Below are positions 17,591 through 25,381 of a DNA stretch of 53,986 nt, in pieces (the stretch's first letter is position 1; each line of letters opens with the position of its first letter). The translations under genes were made by a program, and so were the position numbers. The stretch covers positions 1 through 53,986 of the forward strand of contig DIYF01000013.1 of assembly GCA_002427745.1 (NCBI GenBank), read 5' to 3'. Under the pieces are notes generated by a model that saw only the letters and a list, made by a program, of their open reading frames with translations, had not been told where the DNA came from and ran no database searches. The stretch comes from Roseivirga sp. UBA6061. GTDB taxonomy: Bacteria; Bacteroidota; Bacteroidia; Cytophagales; Cyclobacteriaceae.

Positions 17591-17929
17591 TTAATTGCGC
17601 AGGCTCAGAAAACTTAATTCCTGCTGACCGTCAAATTGCGTAGCACAGGCTGAAGTGGGATCCGGGTTTAACCTGATATAAACCGGCAGAGGGTTTTGTT
17701 CTGTAAAACCATCCCCGGATACGATGGCCATCACCTGCTCATTTGGTAGTTCATGAACAAAAATGATCTCATCGTTCAGGCGGATCCTCCATCCCCCTCC
17801 ACAAACCCATCGGGTAAAATCCTGCCCTAAAATCTCAGCTTCCAGCGTTACCGGTTCCTCATCCTTACTCGCGCATGAGAACACGCTGAGCAGTAAGATC
17901 ATCAAAACTAACTTTATCCCGTTTTTCAT
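17591..17929 (-). CDS. Small lipoprotein, unknown function
   Basis: The 112-residue protein starts with a signal peptide and lipobox LLSVFSC at about residue 19, followed by acidic ASKDEEP. The mature part contains cysteines in WVCGGGW and SACATQFD that could form a disulphide. It is short and beta-rich, with no recognised family. It is the first gene of a pair with the following lipoprotein. Confidence 0.65.
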   Translation of the reverse strand: MKNGIKLVLMILLLSVFSCASKDEEPVTLEAEILGQDFTRWVCGGGWRIRLNDEIIFVHELPNEQVMAIVSGDGFTEQNPLPVYIRLNPDPTSACATQFDGQQELSFLSLRN

Positions 17930-18312
17930 TCCTTATGTCTTCTTATACTCTGACACAACTTAACCGCGATTGGTTGGCAAAATCATTTGAGCTGACTTAT
18001 AAAAAATGAGGTCACCCGATGTTTAACAAGTCTGATTAACATCAGAGTGACCACAGATAAGGGAGAGCTCTCCAGCCAGTACTCAGAGAGGGGAATTCGC
18101 AAAACCAATTGATTCACAGCCGTTTGTACAACCATGTCATACAGTCAACAATCAATGCAAGAAAAACCCATTTTTTGGCTTACTACCTTTCACAAAAAAG
18201 CTCCCTTTTGGGTAAAAGCGCGCTTCAGATAATTGTTGTTTACACCTAATATGGCCACTTTAGTACGTGGTCATACAGAAACCTATTACCTATTTTAAAA
18301 ATACTGTAAAGC
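17930..18312. other. Intergenic region of 383 bp with a hairpin, no gene seen
   Basis: No frame with a credible start was found. The region is the shared upstream space of the minus-strand lipoprotein pair and the plus-strand glutamate-synthase-like gene. It holds the imperfect hairpin at 18010-18052 and a 12-bp palindrome GGAGAGCTCTCC at 18062-18073. I found no consensus -7 box for the downstream gene. Confidence 0.6.
18010..18052. promoter_or_regulatory. Imperfect inverted repeat
   Basis: GGTCACCCGATGTT (18010-18023) pairs with AACATCAGAGTGACC (18038-18052), leaving a 14-base loop and a small internal mismatch. It lacks a T run, so an operator or leader structure is more likely than a terminator. 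Confidence 0.4.
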
Positions 18313-19863
18313 ATGGATGCGATTATTGAAGTTCTGAGTATAATACCCTGGTGGGGATGGATTCTAATCGGCTTAGCTCTGATTGCGATCAAAGACATTT
18401 CCCAAAAGAAACATACCATTAAGCATAATTTTCCGGTTGTCGGTCACCTGCGTTATATGCTGGAAAAAATAGGCCCGGAAATGCGCCAGTATATCGTAGC
18501 AAACAACCGGGAAGAGCTGCCTTTCAACCGAAGCCAGCGTTCGTGGGTGTATGCCTCTTCAAAGAAGCAGAATAACTACCAGGGCTTTGGCACTGACCAG
18601 GACCAATACGCGCCCGGACATATATTCATTAACCCCAGTCTCTTTCCCTATGCAGTAAAGGAAGGTCACCCTAACAAGACACAACCGGATTTTCTACCCT
18701 GTGCCAAGGTAATGGGTGAATACAATGGCAGAAGAAGGCCATACAGGCCAAAATCAATCGTTAATATATCAGCAATGAGCTATGGTTCACTCTCTGCCAA
18801 AGCGGTTGAGTCACTCAACAGAGGCGCACTGAAAGCTGAATGTTATCACAATACGGGTGAAGGCTCTCTGTCATTACACCATCAGCACGGGGCCGATGTG
18901 ATGTTTCACTTTGGCACAGCCTACTTTGGTGTGAGAAGCGAAGATGGCGGCCTGGACATGGATAAACTGGTGGCGCTCACTCAGAAACACGAGTGTATTC
19001 GGGCCATTGAGATCAAACTTTCTCAGGGTGCCAAGCCAGGTAAGGGAGGCGTACTCCCGGCCTCTAAAATCACTCCCGAAATAGCAGAGATCCGTGGAAT
19101 ACCTCTGGGCAAAGATGTGGTATCTCCCGCCTATCATTCAGCCTTCAGCAACATTCCGGAAATGCTGGACAAAATCGAAGAAATTGCTGATAAAACAGGA
19201 CTCCCCGTAGGTTTCAAATCTGCAGTAGGCAAACTCGAAATGTGGGAAGAGCTCACAGATCTGATGCTGGAGAAAAACATTGGCCCGGATTTCATCACCA
19301 TAGATGGTGGTGAGGGAGGCACCGGAGCCGCACCTCCGGCATTTGCCAACCATGTATCCCTCCCCTTTGTGTTTGGCTTTACCCAGGTATACCAGATTTT
19401 CGCTCGTAAGGGACTCACTAACAGAGTCGTATTCATAGGCTCGGGCAAACTGGGCTTTCCTGCCAACTCTCTGATGGCACTGGCCCTTGGCGTAGACCTT
19501 ATACAAGTGGCCAGGGAAGCCATGCTTTCTGTAGGCTGTATTCAGGCCCAGGTATGTCATACCAACGGATGTCCGGCAGGCATTGCCACCCAAAGCAAAT
19601 GGTTGCAGGCGGGTATTGACCCTGTCAGAAAAGGCGAGCGTTTCAACAACTATGTCCGCACTCTGCGTAAAGAAATGCTGGAAATCACCCATGCCAGCGG
19701 TTATGAGCACCCCTGTCAGATGACCATGCATGACGTAAGCATTAGTATGGGAGACAATAACTATACGGCCGTATTGGAGCAGATATACAACTATGAAAAA
19801 GTACCCGTACCCTTCGAAAGCATGGAAGCATTGACCTACGAACCACTTACTGTACAGGTCTGA
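18313..19863 (+). CDS. Membrane-anchored FMN-binding glutamate synthase-like protein
   Basis: The 516-residue protein starts with one membrane helix (IIPWWGWILIGLALIAI), followed by the FMN/TIM-barrel domain of glutamate synthase large subunits. Recognisable parts are ISAMSYGSLS, GEGSLSLHH, IEIKLSQGAKPGKGG, FITIDGGEGGTGAAP and the iron-sulfur cysteines C409, C415 and C420 in CIQAQVCHTNGC. It lacks the glutaminase and C-terminal GXGXG domains of GltB, so it cannot by itself be a normal GOGAT. This stand-alone family is common, and its substrate is not established. It lies upstream of a serine hydrolase gene, with no sign of coupling. Confidence 0.9.
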   Translation: MDAIIEVLSIIPWWGWILIGLALIAIKDISQKKHTIKHNFPVVGHLRYMLEKIGPEMRQYIVANNREELPFNRSQRSWVYASSKKQNNYQGFGTDQDQYAPGHIFINPSLFPYAVKEGHPNKTQPDFLPCAKVMGEYNGRRRPYRPKSIVNISAMSYGSLSAKAVESLNRGALKAECYHNTGEGSLSLHHQHGADVMFHFGTAYFGVRSEDGGLDMDKLVALTQKHECIRAIEIKLSQGAKPGKGGVLPASKITPEIAEIRGIPLGKDVVSPAYHSAFSNIPEMLDKIEEIADKTGLPVGFKSAVGKLEMWEELTDLMLEKNIGPDFITIDGGEGGTGAAPPAFANHVSLPFVFGFTQVYQIFARKGLTNRVVFIGSGKLGFPANSLMALALGVDLIQVAREAMLSVGCIQAQVCHTNGCPAGIATQSKWLQAGIDPVRKGERFNNYVRTLRKEMLEITHASGYEHPCQMTMHDVSISMGDNNYTAVLEQIYNYEKVPVPFESMEALTYEPLTVQV

Positions 19864-19924
19864 GTTAAGCTTTTAGGGGGAATAGCGGATTGTTTGTAAA
19901 TTGATTGTCTCAACAATCAAGAAG

Positions 19925-21001
19925 ATGGTCAGAAAAGCTCTTGGGAGTTTCATACTCCTGACAATTACAATCTGTGCCGTGGCACAGTCAAAGCAGGATG
20001 TAAAAACTGCCGATTCACTTGTATCTGCATTTGTCGCAAAAACGCAGATACCTGGTTTAAGTGTCTCCATTTCTCAAAAAGGGAAGTTTGTTTTCTCCAA
20101 AGGCTATGGCCACACAGATATAGCCAAAACACAAAAAGTTAAGCCAGGCAAAAGTAAATTCAGAATCGGCAGTGTTTCAAAAACACTCACAGCCAGTGGC
20201 CTGGCCCTCCTCTACGAACAGGGAAAGGTGAACCTTGACCTGCCAATTGAAAGCTACGTAAACAGCTGGCCCGAGAAGAAGCACACGGTCACGCTGCGCC
20301 TGCTTGCAGGACACCTGGCCGGTATACGTCATTACAGAGGGGCTGAATTTCTCAGCAGCAAGAAGTACGAAACGGTCACATCAGGCCTGGATATCTTTAT
20401 CAACGATCCTCTGATCAACGTGCCCGGCACCCAATACTCCTACTCTTCTTATGCCTGGAACCTTATCTCGGCCGCCATGGAAAAAGCCCACGGTTCAAAG
20501 GATTTTCTCAGCCTCATGCAGGAAGATGTGTTTGATGCTTTGAAAATGAAAAACACCGAGGCCGATCATGCAGACCGTACCATAAAAAACCGAAGCGACT
20601 TCTTTGTAATGCAAAATGACGGGCCGGCAAAAGCGCCATATGTAGATAACAGCTACAAATGGGCCGGAGGAGGTTTTGTAGGCACCACCGAAGACCTGTG
20701 CCGTTTCGGGCAGGCACACATGAAAGCCGGCTTCCTCAAACAAACTACGCTGGACGAGTGGATGAGAAGCCAAAAAACCAGGGATGGAAAAGAAACCAAC
20801 TATGGCATTGGCTGGCGTATTTTCAAAAGGTCCAGTGGCAATACTTTCGTAGGACACAGTGGTGGGTCTGTCGGAGGTATCACCTTTTTTCTCATGCACC
20901 TGCCTACAGAAACAGTGCTTGCCATTACCGGTAATATGAGTCCTCTTAATTATGCAGGGCTGCAATTTCAGTTAATGGAGATGTTTATAGATGGGGAATA
21001 A
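19925..21001 (+). CDS. Serine hydrolase of the beta-lactamase/PBP (class C-like) family, exported
   Basis: The start is ATG 19925, giving a signal peptide (LGSFILLTITICAVAQ); a TTG at 19901 is unlikely. The 358-residue protein carries S83-V-S-K86 (SxxK), a YxN-like element near YSSYAWN and the H-S-G-G motif near the C terminus in FVGHSGGSVGG. The family covers D-amino-acid peptidases, esterases and penicillin-binding relatives. The true substrate cannot be told. A second such enzyme lies at 45977-47065. Confidence 0.9.
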   Translation: MVRKALGSFILLTITICAVAQSKQDVKTADSLVSAFVAKTQIPGLSVSISQKGKFVFSKGYGHTDIAKTQKVKPGKSKFRIGSVSKTLTASGLALLYEQGKVNLDLPIESYVNSWPEKKHTVTLRLLAGHLAGIRHYRGAEFLSSKKYETVTSGLDIFINDPLINVPGTQYSYSSYAWNLISAAMEKAHGSKDFLSLMQEDVFDALKMKNTEADHADRTIKNRSDFFVMQNDGPAKAPYVDNSYKWAGGGFVGTTEDLCRFGQAHMKAGFLKQTTLDEWMRSQKTRDGKETNYGIGWRIFKRSSGNTFVGHSGGSVGGITFFLMHLPTETVLAITGNMSPLNYAGLQFQLMEMFIDGE

Positions 21002-21103
21002 CATTCCCTGTCAATTTTCATCCTGATAATCGTTTAAACTCCTCATATACTTCCTTTATATCCTAAACCGACTCATATTCGTTTCTGAATAAGTTATTCC
21101 CTG

Positions 21104-21577
21104 ATGAAAAACGTATTGGTAGTCTTCGGCCTGATGCTCGGCCTGTATATAGTAACACCCGCCAGGTCTCTGGCCCAGGAAACTTCCGCACAGGAAGAGA
21201 GTATTTATGTACGAGCCTTAAAGCAATACACTCGTTGGATCAATAAGTTTGAGCCGGAAACGGATACACTCTATTTCGAAGAGCTCAAGGGAATCACTAC
21301 CCTCTTTCCTAAGGAAATGGACGGACTTACGATCAGCATATTGACCGGCCGCAACCAGGCACAAGTCTATCAGCAACATAACAACGAGCTGATCCAGAGG
21401 AAAATGACGCCTGCCAAAGTAACCGGCAGCAAGATCGAAATCGGCATTATTCCTTACGAAGGGAGACTGGAAGAAAACCGGGGCATTATCCTTTCTCTCA
21501 GAAAGTGGCATGCGGTGCTTTTCCAGTACAACCCAAAGACGGAGACCTTTGAATATCTGAGGTTTGAGAACCGATAA
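21104..21577 (+). CDS. Exported protein of unknown function
   Basis: The 157-residue protein has a signal peptide (VLVVFGLMLGLYIVTPARSLAQ). The mature part is about 130 residues of mixed helix and strand (YTRWINKFEPETDTLYFEE; GIIPYEGRLEENRGIIL). No motif or family is recognised. It stands between two transcription units of other function. Confidence 0.6.
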   Translation: MKNVLVVFGLMLGLYIVTPARSLAQETSAQEESIYVRALKQYTRWINKFEPETDTLYFEELKGITTLFPKEMDGLTISILTGRNQAQVYQQHNNELIQRKMTPAKVTGSKIEIGIIPYEGRLEENRGIILSLRKWHAVLFQYNPKTETFEYLRFENR

Positions 21578-21680
21578 CGCCTCCCCTTTTTGATAAAACC
21601 AGGCACTGACGCTACAGTTGAACTAAGTTTTATTTTTTATAACTAATAATTAAGTTATATTCACTTAAATTTTAGTTACT

Positions 21681-22454
21681 ATGAAAAAGACCTTACTATG
21701 CCTGGGAGCTCTTTTGGCAATCGCTATCGCCTGCCAGGTCAACGAACCCGACACCACCCCTGAATTAGAAGATGAAACCAGTTCAGTAGCCGAGCTGGAC
21801 GAAATATTCCTGATTCCTGAAGTGAAGGCCGCCTTTCCCGGAGGTAATGAGGCCTGGGCCACTTTTGTGGAAGAGAACCTTACCATACCGGAAGCTGATC
21901 CTCAAGGCAGAGTTTTTGCCTCCTTTGTTGTGGACAAAGCAGGGGCACTACATGATGTAAAACTCATCCGGGGTATTGGAAACGGAGCCGATGAGGCTGT
22001 ATTGGAACTCCTGAAAAAGTCTCCTGACTGGCAGGCAGCTACCCAGCGCGGGAGAGCTGTAAACAGCAGAATGAATATTGTTATCAAATTCGGTGAACCC
22101 AATGACGAGGTACCTCCCCCCGCCCCACCTACCAGCATTGACTATGCTGATATCAATGAGGTTTTCACAATCGTTGAAGAGATGGCCAGCTTTCCAGGAG
22201 GTACAGAGGCCTGGAATCAGTTCATCAAAAACAACCTCAAAGAGCCTCAAACTGATGTAAAAGGACGCGTATTTGCCTCCTTTGTAGTAGACAAGCAAGG
22301 AAACCTGCAAGACATCAAACTGGTCCGGGGCATTGGCCAGGGTGCCGATGAAGCAGTAGTAGAACTGCTGGAAAAATCCCCTCGCTGGATACCCGGCAAA
22401 CAACGTGGTACTGAGGTGAACAGCCGAATGAACGTAGCCATTGTATTCAACTAG
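21681..22454 (+). CDS. Lipoprotein with two tandem TonB C-terminal-like domains
   Basis: The 257-residue protein has a lipobox (LLAIAIAC) and an acidic spacer. It then has two near-identical ~95-residue TonB_C-like domains (about 45-138 and 155-257), each with FPGG-x-EAW, GRVFASFVVDK, KL[IV]RGIG and SP-x-W motifs. The domains are joined by a proline linker (VPPPAPPTS). True TonB proteins have an inner-membrane helix and a long Pro-rich region, which are absent. It therefore cannot carry energy in the usual way and may bind the periplasmic TonB box or stand in for the domain (inference). It heads a same-strand cluster with 22482, 22865 and 23320. Confidence 0.85.
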   Translation: MKKTLLCLGALLAIAIACQVNEPDTTPELEDETSSVAELDEIFLIPEVKAAFPGGNEAWATFVEENLTIPEADPQGRVFASFVVDKAGALHDVKLIRGIGNGADEAVLELLKKSPDWQAATQRGRAVNSRMNIVIKFGEPNDEVPPPAPPTSIDYADINEVFTIVEEMASFPGGTEAWNQFIKNNLKEPQTDVKGRVFASFVVDKQGNLQDIKLVRGIGQGADEAVVELLEKSPRWIPGKQRGTEVNSRMNVAIVFN

Positions 22455-22481
22455 ACCTGACTAACCTTAAAAGCTAAAAAC

Positions 22482-22811
22482 ATGAAAAAGCTACTTGCTA
22501 TACTGTTCCTGGGAGCGTTATTCTCCTGTCAGGAGCAAATTGAACCCGAAATGATAATCGAGGAAGTGGAAAGTGTCGCTGCCGGCTCAGAAATTGAAAT
22601 TGTTGAAGTGCCCGATGAAGAAGTGGAAATCATTATCGAGTGTGTATTTGATATCGAGGAAATTACGATCGAAGAAGTAATAGAAGAGATCGCCACAGAA
22701 GTGGAGGAAGTAGTTTTCGAAGAAACTGAAGTGGAGGAAGTGATTTTTGAAGAGACTCCTGAAGAAATAGAGGTAACCATTGAAGTGGTTGAAGAACCTC
22801 GCAAAAACTAA
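22482..22811 (+). CDS. Extremely acidic Glu/Val/Ile-rich lipoprotein
   Basis: The 109-residue protein has a lipoprotein signal ending GALFSC at about residue 16. The rest is almost only E, V, I, T and P, as in EVEEVVFEETEVEEVIFEET. About a third of the mature residues are glutamate, with very few lysines, so it should be strongly negative and extended or beta-aggregating. A 30-bp tandem duplication underlies part of it. It begins 27 bp after the tandem TonB-C lipoprotein gene and ends before a terminator. Codon use is like the neighbours. Possible roles are cation or iron binding or a partner of the TonB-C proteins, but this is only inference. Confidence 0.8.
   Translation: MKKLLAILFLGALFSCQEQIEPEMIIEEVESVAAGSEIEIVEVPDEEVEIIIECVFDIEEITIEEVIEEIATEVEEVVFEETEVEEVIFEETPEEIEVTIEVVEEPRKN
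22698..22757 (+). repeat. 30-bp tandem duplication inside the acidic lipoprotein gene
   Basis: The unit at 22698-22727 recurs at 22728-22757 with 26 of 30 bases identical, encoding EVEEVVFEET and EVEEVIFEET. The reading frame is kept, since 30 is a multiple of 3. Confidence 0.85.
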
Positions 22812-22826
22812 GTGATTGCGACTATT

Positions 22827-22863
22827 AAGGGTGAGAAACTGTTAAAGTGATCACCCTTTTTTA
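22827..22863 (+). terminator. Rho-independent terminator abutting the next start codon
   Basis: AAGGGTGA (22827-22834) pairs with TCACCCTT (22851-22858), and the T run continues to 22862. The next gene starts at ATG 22865, only a few bases after the stem. It should end transcription of the 21681-22811 pair. Because it is so close to the next gene it may also act as an attenuator or block ribosome entry. Confidence 0.75.
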
Positions 22864-22864
22864 T

Positions 22865-23323
22865 ATGGATAGATTAAAACCAGCCTGCTTCTTAATCTTC
22901 CTTTTGATTATCCCGGGCTGTGATGCCCCAACAGGAGACATTGATGCGGTTCTTGCTCAGACCTCACACCTGGAGACCATTCCGGTTGAGGAAGAGCTTA
23001 CCAAACGGACTGAGGGACTGATTTGTATACTCACTATGGAATCGCTACCAGAATTTCCTGGTGGTAATAGTGCCTGGAGAGCCTATTTAAACCAGCATTT
23101 CAGACCTCCGGCCAAATTTGACACATCAGGATATATAGCAGTTCATTTGACGGTAACGGAAACCGGAGACCTACAGAACATCTCCATTTTACGCGGACTA
23201 CATCCTGAAGCCAATCAATACGTCTTAGATTTTATGAGAAACTCTCCTGATTGGATTCCCTTGAAAAGAGCGGGTAAATCAGTTGCCTCTACAATGACCA
23301 TTATGTTACGATTCAACGAATGA
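22865..23323 (+). CDS. Lipoprotein with single TonB C-terminal-like domain
   Basis: The start is ATG 22865; a GTG at 22847 would lie inside the terminator. The 152-residue product has a lipobox (LLIIPGC) and one TonB_C-like domain (about 60-152) with FPGGNSAW, IAVHLTVTETGDL, ILRG and SPDWIP. It overlaps the next gene by the ATGA arrangement (23320). It belongs to the same small family as the two-domain lipoprotein upstream and lacks any transmembrane or proline region of a true TonB. Confidence 0.8.
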   Translation: MDRLKPACFLIFLLIIPGCDAPTGDIDAVLAQTSHLETIPVEEELTKRTEGLICILTMESLPEFPGGNSAWRAYLNQHFRPPAKFDTSGYIAVHLTVTETGDLQNISILRGLHPEANQYVLDFMRNSPDWIPLKRAGKSVASTMTIMLRFNE

Positions 23324-23727
23324 TGCCTGTAAACAGAAAGCTCTTCTGGATAATATTCATATGCCTCATCGTCAGCCTGGAAGTCAAGGCGCAATCTCAA
23401 AAGGACAGCCTTGAGTCTGACATTCTTATTCACTCAATTGATGATACCCCTTCTTATCCCGGTGGTTTAAAGGCCTGGAACAAGCACCTGAAAAAACATA
23501 TTAAGCCGTTGGTTCATCCTTGCGATGAAGGCAGAGTATTCCTTCAATTCAAAGTCTTGTCATCAGGAAAAGTGGATTCGGTAAAGATCAGAAGAGGTCT
23601 TTGCCCTCTGGCCGATGAGAATGCTGTAGAGATAGTTAAGGCTTCCGGACGCTGGAACCCTGCCTACCTCAATGGAGAACCGGCAGATTCATGGACCATG
23701 TTACAGATATTCTATCGATACAGATAA
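23320..23727 (+). CDS. Exported TonB C-terminal-like domain protein
   Basis: The 135-residue protein begins at ATG 23320 (the ATG at 23323 is also possible) and has a signal peptide ending VKAQ rather than a lipobox. The mature part is a single TonB_C-like domain with YPGGLKAW, GRVFLQFKVLSSGKV, KIRRGLCPLAD and G-R-W-N-P. The C-P-L context and a second Cys (HPCDEG) could form a disulphide. It is translationally coupled to the preceding lipoprotein and ends 7 bp before a convergent gene. Confidence 0.8.
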   Translation: MMPVNRKLFWIIFICLIVSLEVKAQSQKDSLESDILIHSIDDTPSYPGGLKAWNKHLKKHIKPLVHPCDEGRVFLQFKVLSSGKVDSVKIRRGLCPLADENAVEIVKASGRWNPAYLNGEPADSWTMLQIFYRYR

Positions 23728-23734
23728 CCTCGTA

Positions 23735-24187
23735 TTAAAACAGCTTTCTACGCTTCTTCTCCCCTTCTTCCATTTCTTTGGCAATCTGCTCAGAAAGAAA
23801 CAAGAACTCATCGGCAATATCATCTGCCTTATTGCCATTGATCAGTGACCTGAGCCTGTTGACTCCCAGGTTGAGCTTTCCTTTCCAGGCATCTTTTACA
23901 TGTTCTTCCGTGGCTGCGCGATAGCAGGAGAAAGCCAGGTTGACGAAAGCCAGCAATTCATCTGCCTCTTTGGGCAGGGTAAACGTATTGATCAGCATAC
24001 ACTTTCTGCTAATCAGCGCCTTAATGGTTTCTGTGCGTTTGCGCTTATGCGCTCCGCTTTCTCCAAATACATTGGATAAAAACTGAGGTTTGACCGGATT
24101 GGCCAATTGCATATCCACTTCCGAAAGATCATCAATCAGCTGCTTAAGCTTATTTTTAGAGAATTTGAGGTTTTTAGGATTGAACAA
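23735..24187 (-). CDS. Hypothetical helical protein, start uncertain
   Basis: The 150-residue product from TTG 24187 (MFNPKNLKFSKNKLK ...) is helical and basic with no recognised family; it contains two cysteines and an AFVNLAFSCYR hydrophobic helix. The frame stays open upstream to 24265 without any ATG, GTG or further TTG, so translation must start at the TTG or at a rare codon. The 5' end may be truncated by rearrangement. The divergent PadR operator begins 120 bp upstream. Confidence 0.45.
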   Translation of the reverse strand: MFNPKNLKFSKNKLKQLIDDLSEVDMQLANPVKPQFLSNVFGESGAHKRKRTETIKALISRKCMLINTFTLPKEADELLAFVNLAFSCYRAATEEHVKDAWKGKLNLGVNRLRSLINGNKADDIADEFLFLSEQIAKEMEEGEKKRRKLF

Positions 24188-24306
24188 CTGCAGATAGGTT
24201 TTAATGCCAGGTTTAAGATAGGTAATTCGCTGAGCCTTTCGGGAATTTAACTGGCAAACGGTGAATTAGGCTCATAAACCACTCGGCAGACTGGTAATCC
24301 GTTTAC

Positions 24307-24342
24307 ATACATAATTTTCTTATGCATAAGAAAATTATGTAT
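24307..24342. promoter_or_regulatory. Perfect 36-bp palindrome, putative PadR operator
   Basis: The two 18-bp halves meet between 24324 and 24325 and are exact inverted complements. They are built around TTATG/CATAA with outer ACAT and ATGT elements, which are typical of PadR half-sites. It ends 8 bp before the PadR start codon, so it probably serves for autoregulation of the operon. Confidence 0.8.
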
Positions 24343-24350
24343 CATTGTAT

Positions 24351-24689
24351 ATGTCTTCAAGCAAACTGTTAAAAGGAAGTCTCGCTACCATTGTTATGCG
24401 CCTCTTGGAAGAGCAGGAACAAATGTATGGCTATGAGATTACCCAAAAAGTAAAAGAACTGACCGCAGGTGAGATCAAAATCACCGAAGGAGCGCTCTAT
24501 CCTACCCTTCACAAGCTGGAAGCAGAAGGCTATCTCACCACCGAGACAAAAATGGTAGATAACCGGGTGCGCAAATACTATGCTCTGACCAAAGAAGGAA
24601 ATGCGGAAGCCAAATCAAAAGTGGCTGAGCTGGAGAGTTTTTTAGTGCAGCTTCAGAAAGTACTGAACCCTAAGCCCGGATTAGGATGA
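24351..24689 (+). CDS. PadR-family transcriptional regulator
   Basis: The start is ATG 24351 (TTG 24345 is a weak alternative), giving 112 residues. It shows the PadR winged helix: KLLKGSLATIVMRLLEEQE, MYGYEITQKV, ITEGALYPTLHKLEAEGYL and VRKYYALTKEG, followed by a short dimerisation helix. Such regulators usually repress their own operon in answer to small molecules. The stop overlaps the next gene's start (ATGA at 24686), coupling it to the four membrane proteins downstream. Confidence 0.95.
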   Translation: MSSSKLLKGSLATIVMRLLEEQEQMYGYEITQKVKELTAGEIKITEGALYPTLHKLEAEGYLTTETKMVDNRVRKYYALTKEGNAEAKSKVAELESFLVQLQKVLNPKPGLG

Positions 24690-25381
24690 TTCAACAAAAC
24701 GAAAAAACTCAAATTCAAAACTACCTTAACCGGGTAATAATCAATGAAATGGAGTTCTATGAAGAGCTTTATGATCACATCGCTACATCCTACGAAAACA
24801 GAGCAACTGAAAATCAATCCGTCAAAGAACACATAGCTGCCGTAGTGGAGCCTGACTTTGGTGGCATTGAGGGCATCCGAAAGATCAAAAATGCACACGC
24901 CAGGCAAAGGCGCAGGATGATAACAAGAAAAGCCCTGACTCTCTTTACCGGTTACTTCTTGAGGTGGCCTGCAGTTCTTATAACCTGTCTGTTGATTTTG
25001 CTACTCTATATTGCTCAGAATATCTGGGACAGTTACCAGGTATTTGAAATCGTTACGATTCTGGGGATGGTCACTCCCTGTATCATCAGTCAGTACGGAC
25101 GCTGGAAATTCAAACAAAACTGTAAGAAATATCACAAACCATATAGTTTCAGCCAGGTCAACAATCAGGTTTATCTGCTGTCTATTTCATTCATTGCCGT
25201 ACTCCAGGGACTGCTGGCCATCATCAGTCGTATCTTTTCAGATGGCTCATACAGCTTTTTGTCTTTCTTTCAGCAATATCCTATGCTTTACATACCTATG
25301 GGTACCCTGTTGCTTATCTATGGCATGGTTTGTCTACAACTTTTCAAAGAGAACTTTAAAGTCAAACTCCTACCAGTATGA
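24686..25381 (+). CDS. Four-helix membrane protein with E-x-x-DHI domain, paralogue 1 of 4
   Basis: The 231-residue protein has an N-terminal cytoplasmic ~70-residue region with EFYEELYDHIATSYENR and a DFGGIEGIRKI segment. It is followed by four hydrophobic helices (around 95-115, 120-140, 165-185 and 205-225). The N-terminal layout resembles the permease-prefix or DUF1700-type domains that accompany PadR regulators. No transport or catalytic motif is seen. It is joined to PadR and to the next gene by ATGA overlaps. Confidence 0.8.
   Translation: MIQQNEKTQIQNYLNRVIINEMEFYEELYDHIATSYENRATENQSVKEHIAAVVEPDFGGIEGIRKIKNAHARQRRRMITRKALTLFTGYFLRWPAVLITCLLILLLYIAQNIWDSYQVFEIVTILGMVTPCIISQYGRWKFKQNCKKYHKPYSFSQVNNQVYLLSISFIAVLQGLLAIISRIFSDGSYSFLSFFQQYPMLYIPMGTLLLIYGMVCLQLFKENFKVKLLPV

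Noticed and set aside
18062..18073. 12-bp palindrome GGAGAGCTCTCC as a strong operator
   Set aside because: Short palindromes of this length are expected by chance; it is mentioned only as part of the spacer.
22529..22804. Minus-strand Ser/Thr-rich frame
   Set aside because: Shadow of the GAA/GTA-rich acidic lipoprotein gene, whose lipobox and start support the plus strand.
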